Below, one piece after another: positions 60,160-64,000 of a stretch of 64,000 nucleotides of DNA. This DNA is from Larimichthys crocea. Its lineage: Eukaryota; Chordata; Actinopteri; Sciaenidae. The stretch lies in contig NC_040028.1 in NCBI RefSeq assembly GCF_000972845.2, forward strand, positions 16,986,871-17,050,870. Reading direction: 5' to 3'. The position numbers and the translations under genes are program-made. Below the pieces are notes generated by a model. It had not been told where the DNA came from and did no database searches. It was given only the letters and a program-made list of their open reading frames with translations. The first letter of the stretch is position 1. Each line of letters starts with the position of its first letter.

Positions 60160-60267
60160 CTAAAACAGAACAAATTCAAATGATGAGAGCATAATAAAGA
60201 CACAACTATCCAGCTCTACATAGCATTAAACACACAGAACAGTAACAATGATTAAAATAAAATGAAC

Positions 60268-60906
60268 CTTTGTAGAGGTGTAAGTTTAACCCCACAGTAG
60301 CAGTTTCCTTGACAGCTTAACGGATCACTGCATGTGTGGTGCAACAGGAAACACTTTACGCATGTCTACAACCCACATCTGTCGATGTCCAACTGTCTAT
60401 CTCAGTAACAAACAGCACAGGAACTGGAAATTTTCATGCATCTTCGGCCAACATCTCGCATTTTTTTGTCCTATTCGATCAAACACATATAATGCACAGA
60501 AAATCTGCCCACGTTTGTCCTGCTGTTGACAGAAACGCCGTCTGAAGCCGAGTCTATTCTTAGCCAGAAACCACTATTTCCTTGCTGAAGCAATGCAGAA
60601 GCTGCTTGCCTTATGACCGAAATGCAGCTTTGTTTCAATTAAAACTTGTTTTCTGTCACTGTCATACTGATCCTTCTTGGCTTTGCCCACACGTTTTTCT
60701 AATTCAATCACTCTCGTTTTCGATATATATATACAGCAGCTTCAGGAAAGATTTAGAGTGTAAATACCACCTTTTAAAAATTCCTCTGTGGCCATGCCAA
60801 TCTTGAGTACTTACCCAGAAGTGCAGTTTCCCATGATGTGCCCACAGACACTGTATTTGTCAGCAGGTGGTGGCAGGTACCAGCGCTTGGTTATATTAGA
60901 ACAACT
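60268..60906 (-). other. Possible extra minus-strand exons upstream of the ITIM tail
   Basis: Two stretches, 60906-60815 (92 bp) and 60327-60268 (60 bp), have AG/GT borders and phases that join to each other and to the basic exon at 60159. They encode Cys-rich sequence (ADKYSVCGHIMGNC, DPLSCQGNCYCGVK) with no membrane segment or known domain. I do not recognise them. Short exon-like matches of this kind arise by chance, and the 60268 donor (GTTCAT) is poor. Confidence 0.15.
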
Positions 60907-60999
60907 CTAAGCTTGACACAAGTAGACACTGATCTCACACTGATCTGTCAACGGCTGTTTGCACACAGGCCACAGCAGAGAGATGAAAGAGAGAGAGAG

Positions 61000-61135
61000 T
61001 GACACACACACACACATACGCACACACACATGCATGCATGCACACACACACACACACACACCATACAATAGCCTTCTTGTGTGTTATTTTAATTTCCTGT
61101 GTGCCAAACCACACACACGCACACACACACACACA
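61000..61135. repeat. Interrupted CA microsatellites
   Basis: Two CA-rich runs (about 61000-61062 and 61108-61135) with tgcatgcatgca interruptions, within the stretch unique to duplicated block copy 2. Confidence 0.85.
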
Positions 61136-62507
61136 GAAATACATACAGTGATGTTGCAGGTGAAAAAAGGTTAAATTGCAACACTGCTGAACAATTTTTT
61201 TTTTTTTTATAAAACTTTACTCATTAAAAAAAGTTTAAAGACTGGAAGAAATTTTGTTGAGTTCAAATGTTGTGTTTTTATTGGTGGCAGCAGATCTTAA
61301 AAAAAAAAAAAAACATCTTCACGGAAACAATCTGCATCATTAGACAGCGCGAGTACATTTGGATGAGGCAGACGGACTTTTAGCCTGTAATGTTTTCTCT
61401 CATTTGCATGATTATGCAAACATTCTTGATGAGTAATATGAGGAAGTCAGTGACCTTTACCGTTTTCATCGACAGCCGAGAGTCCAGTTTACTTTTACAA
61501 ACCGTGTCTTTGTCAAGAATATAGTAGACCTTTGTGGATGGAATGAATACTTTTGCAATATGCATAACGCAGTAAAATCAGTCTACAGAAAAACAGGAAC
61601 TCAGAACAAACCACCGTGAAGTTTTGATCTTTGCAGTGGTCAAAGATCACATATCTGAGATTGGAGAAAAAAAAATCTTACATTGTATATTAATTTATTT
61701 GAACCATGTATAGATATGCAGTATATAGTACTTCATGCACTGGAGGGTGCTGTTGGAGCAGTCTGAGTTATTCAGACACCATTGACTGCAGGAAGGTGAG
61801 TGTCATCTGACACCATCTGCTGGTTGCATTAAAGCAAACAAGAATAAAAACAGTGCTATGATATGAACAGTGTGTGGTGAGAAGAAGTCACGAGATGATG
61901 CAGAACACATGCACACACCTGTGATGTGAAAAAAGCAATTGAAATTATGCATATTATGCCATTTAGTTCTTTTAGATGTAGTGTTGAGAATTGTTTATCC
62001 AAGCCTCAGTAACTGCTTGTGATTGGACTCTGGCAGATTTTTGGCTGCGTCTTCATCCGAGGCAGCTGCAGATATTTGCTCAGATTGGATAAGGGAAGCA
62101 GGCAAGCATCTTATTATTTCATAAAGATGATGGGAACATTCAGGCGGCCTCTAGAGCTCACTGCTGCCTAATGTAAGCTGCTCACAACTGTGCATGTATT
62201 CTATTGAATCTATTGAGGCAATCATTATTGTGTCAAAATGGTTTTAATTGTGGGAATATGTAGAAGGAACTCAGCCAGGATGTCACAACTTCCCCATTTC
62301 TGTGAATTGACAAGACCGCTTCGTAACCTTTAGACGCGTTACGAGTGTTACTGCATGACCTACTGAAATATATGCAGGAACAGGGTGGTCTTTGAATATA
62401 TACGTAGGAGGACAGGAAGTGGTAAACTTTCCACAAGTGAAACGAACCCAGTAGCTACAGCTTTAGAGTATCTGTAAGATCTGAGGTGATGAACACATCA
62501 AGCCATA

Positions 62508-63364
62508 ATGGACAGACTGCCGTACACCTATCTGCTGATATTTTACTGTCTGACATTTGCCTGCATCTTTGGAAGAGGTCAAGGTAAGCCTGAACACTGT
62601 GATATGACTTCTATGAGAGTTTAGGATATTTTGAATTTATTGAAGTCACTAACTGGACAAAAGAAAAAGGGTAATGTGTGAATAAGTAATCTACGTATTG
62701 CGTATTGAATAGTGGATATAAGTAAAATGGAAGAAGACACAAAGTTAGGTAACTAAATTATAGCATTAACAATGTTAACAATGATAGTAACAAGACAAAA
62801 ACAGGTTAATAGTGCGTTAAATCCATAATGTTATTTATGTTTATCTTATATTTTTACATTTATAAGTTCGATATATATGTTATATGTCTGTATTTATTCT
62901 GTTTTAGACTCGTCTCCGTCATGTGAAGTTCAGGTGATGGTGCAGAGAGGCACGATAGAGAAAGCTGCCCCAAAGCAACGTCTGACAGTCAGGTGTCCTG
63001 TCAAACACTGTGGAAAGTCACTGAACATCACCTGGTGTAAACTGCTCGAAACAAACACATGTGAACAGATCAATCAAACAGAGAACGTCGAAATAACACA
63101 ACAAAAGTATGCGGACAAACTGGTCTCATTCTTGACTTTTAAACGGATTTCCATTCATGACGACGGCCTGTACAGATGTAGTAGAGGAGACATAGAGATC
63201 GCTCACCACATCAACGTCTCAGTTTCAGGTAGGCAGTTTTTTTTAATCCCTCAGCAGCAAAATGTAGATGTGACTAACTGTTTAACTTCAAGTGTTAATT
63301 CTATATTCTTTCTATGAATCTACAGATTTGCACCAAGGGATTGAATACTCAGACTTTTATGCAG
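62508..63364 (+). CDS. btla: BTLA-like inhibitory receptor, 5' exons (3' partial)
   Basis: Probable B- and T-lymphocyte attenuator orthologue or paralogue. BTLA is an Ig-superfamily co-inhibitory receptor on lymphocytes that binds HVEM (TNFRSF14) in mammals. Exons: 62508-62583 (signal peptide MDRLPYTYLLIFYCLTFAC), 62908-63228 (one Ig domain) and 63326-63364 (short stalk). Phases are consistent. The Ig exon shows SCEVQV, LTVRCPVKHC, ITWCKL, NTCEQI and DDGLYRCS. These six cysteines match the BTLA pattern, including the extra C-P-V-K-x-C and W-C-K features. The ATG at 62508 is used because the ATG at 62489 is out of frame. The transmembrane and tail exons are not seen before 64000, so the gene probably continues outside the window. 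A CD200R or other V-set identity is less likely given the cysteine spacing. Confidence 0.7.
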
Positions 63365-63376
63365 GTAAGAACCTCG

Positions 63377-63490
63377 TGAACACGTCGAGCCTAACCGAGA
63401 CTGCTGTACACCTAACTGCTGACATTTAACATCTGTCTGCACCTATGAGAGGTCAGGTCAGCCTAAGTCTGAACACTGTGATATATGACT
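63377..63490 (+). pseudogene. Decayed copy of the BTLA-like signal-peptide exon
   Basis: This stretch, just after the stalk exon, aligns with 62488-62610: shared words include ctgctgtacacctaa, gctgacattt, tgcacctatgagaggtca and the intron start ctgaacactgtgatat. It has a small deletion, an in-frame stop and no intact ATG, so it cannot serve as a leader. Confidence 0.6.
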
Positions 63491-64000
63491 TTAAAAAAGA
63501 GTCAGAGGAGACAGTTTGAAAAGACATTAACGGTAATTCTTAAGATTACAGCTTGTAAATCCAACCTTGTTCTACCTGTAAGAACTTAAACTCTAAACCT
63601 CTCCAGTATGCACACTGTGAATATTTACAGTGATTAATTAAAATAACACACACTGATCCACTGTAAAAAAATGTCTATAGATTTTACGGTGAAAAACTGC
63701 CAAACCAGTAGACAGTAAATGACCGGAAAATAAATCATGAAACATGACTACGTTTTCCTGCGTATTATAAAACCTTTACTTATGCAGCATGATTTTATAC
63801 AGAATAGAGTAGTGTTTTATATTTGAGACTGTTAATTGTACAGTAAAACACTGATATATTTAATAGTGTATATTACATTTTTTTACTGTTATGGTTTGAT
63901 TTTAAAATATGGAATGAAAACGGCAACCTTAAACGTGAAATCAACATGATAATATCCTTTTACTGTAATATTAGTAAAACTAGGATGTCTAATTTCAAGT

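Larger units (their letters stand above)
58650..62590 (+). repeat. Duplicated block, copy 2 (5' flank and leader of the BTLA-like gene)
   Basis: Counterpart of 53130-54640. It contains the opposite-strand ITIM tail exons and, from about 60160 to 62400, about 2.2 kb with no counterpart in copy 1, including CA microsatellites near 61000-61135. The last 190 bp again match copy 1 up to the end of the leader exon. Confidence 0.65.

Overview
The window is vertebrate nuclear DNA, most probably from a percomorph-type teleost fish. The evidence is intron-rich genes with GT-AG junctions, dense CA/TG and CT microsatellites, a tRNA-derived SINE, L2-type LINE tails, and Harbinger-, hAT- and Tc1-type DNA elements of the kind common in fish. 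No species can be named from the sequence alone.

Layout. (1) About 1-27.0 kb: gsk3b on the + strand. The window opens in its first intron or upstream of exon 2. Exons 2-11 are complete (4426-23690) and a 3' UTR of about 3.3 kb follows. The large introns hold microsatellites, a Harbinger-type element (2780-3376), an hAT element with an 8-bp target duplication (12663-13258) and copies of a dispersed repeat. (2) 28.4-32.9 kb: nr1i2, the pregnane X receptor, on the - strand, convergent with gsk3b; 8 coding exons, 433 residues. (3) 35.8-40.7 kb: cfap91 (maats1), an axonemal protein, on the - strand; 17 coding exons, 738 residues. This order is the conserved vertebrate gsk3b-nr1i2-cfap91 block. (4) 44.6-64 kb: a duplicated, rearranged immunoglobulin-superfamily cluster. 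It contains an intact CD200R-like gene (44654-47635), a second CD200R-like gene (54561-57120) with a truncated cytoplasmic tail, a BTLA-like gene starting at 62508 and leaving the window, and an isolated BTLA-like inhibitory (ITIM) tail on the opposite strand (59520-60159). Between the CD200R-like genes lies a 2.4-kb minisatellite (50323-52687) with a nested 21/42/84-bp structure.

The most interesting part is the receptor cluster. The signal-peptide exon that serves the second CD200R-like gene is a near copy of the BTLA-like signal-peptide exon, carried in a duplicated block (about 53.1-54.6 kb versus 58.7-62.6 kb). That gene therefore looks chimeric: a BTLA-type promoter and leader joined to a CD200R-type ectodomain. 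Its ectodomain, including the intron between the two Ig exons, is nearly identical to copy 1, but it has lost three N-glycosylation sequons and its signalling tail, as in a decoy or adaptor-coupled receptor. The opposite-strand BTLA-like tail has two YxxI motifs and no recognisable transmembrane or Ig exon next to it, suggesting an inverted and partly lost BTLA paralogue. These functional readings are inference; the exon structures and reading frames are read directly from the sequence.
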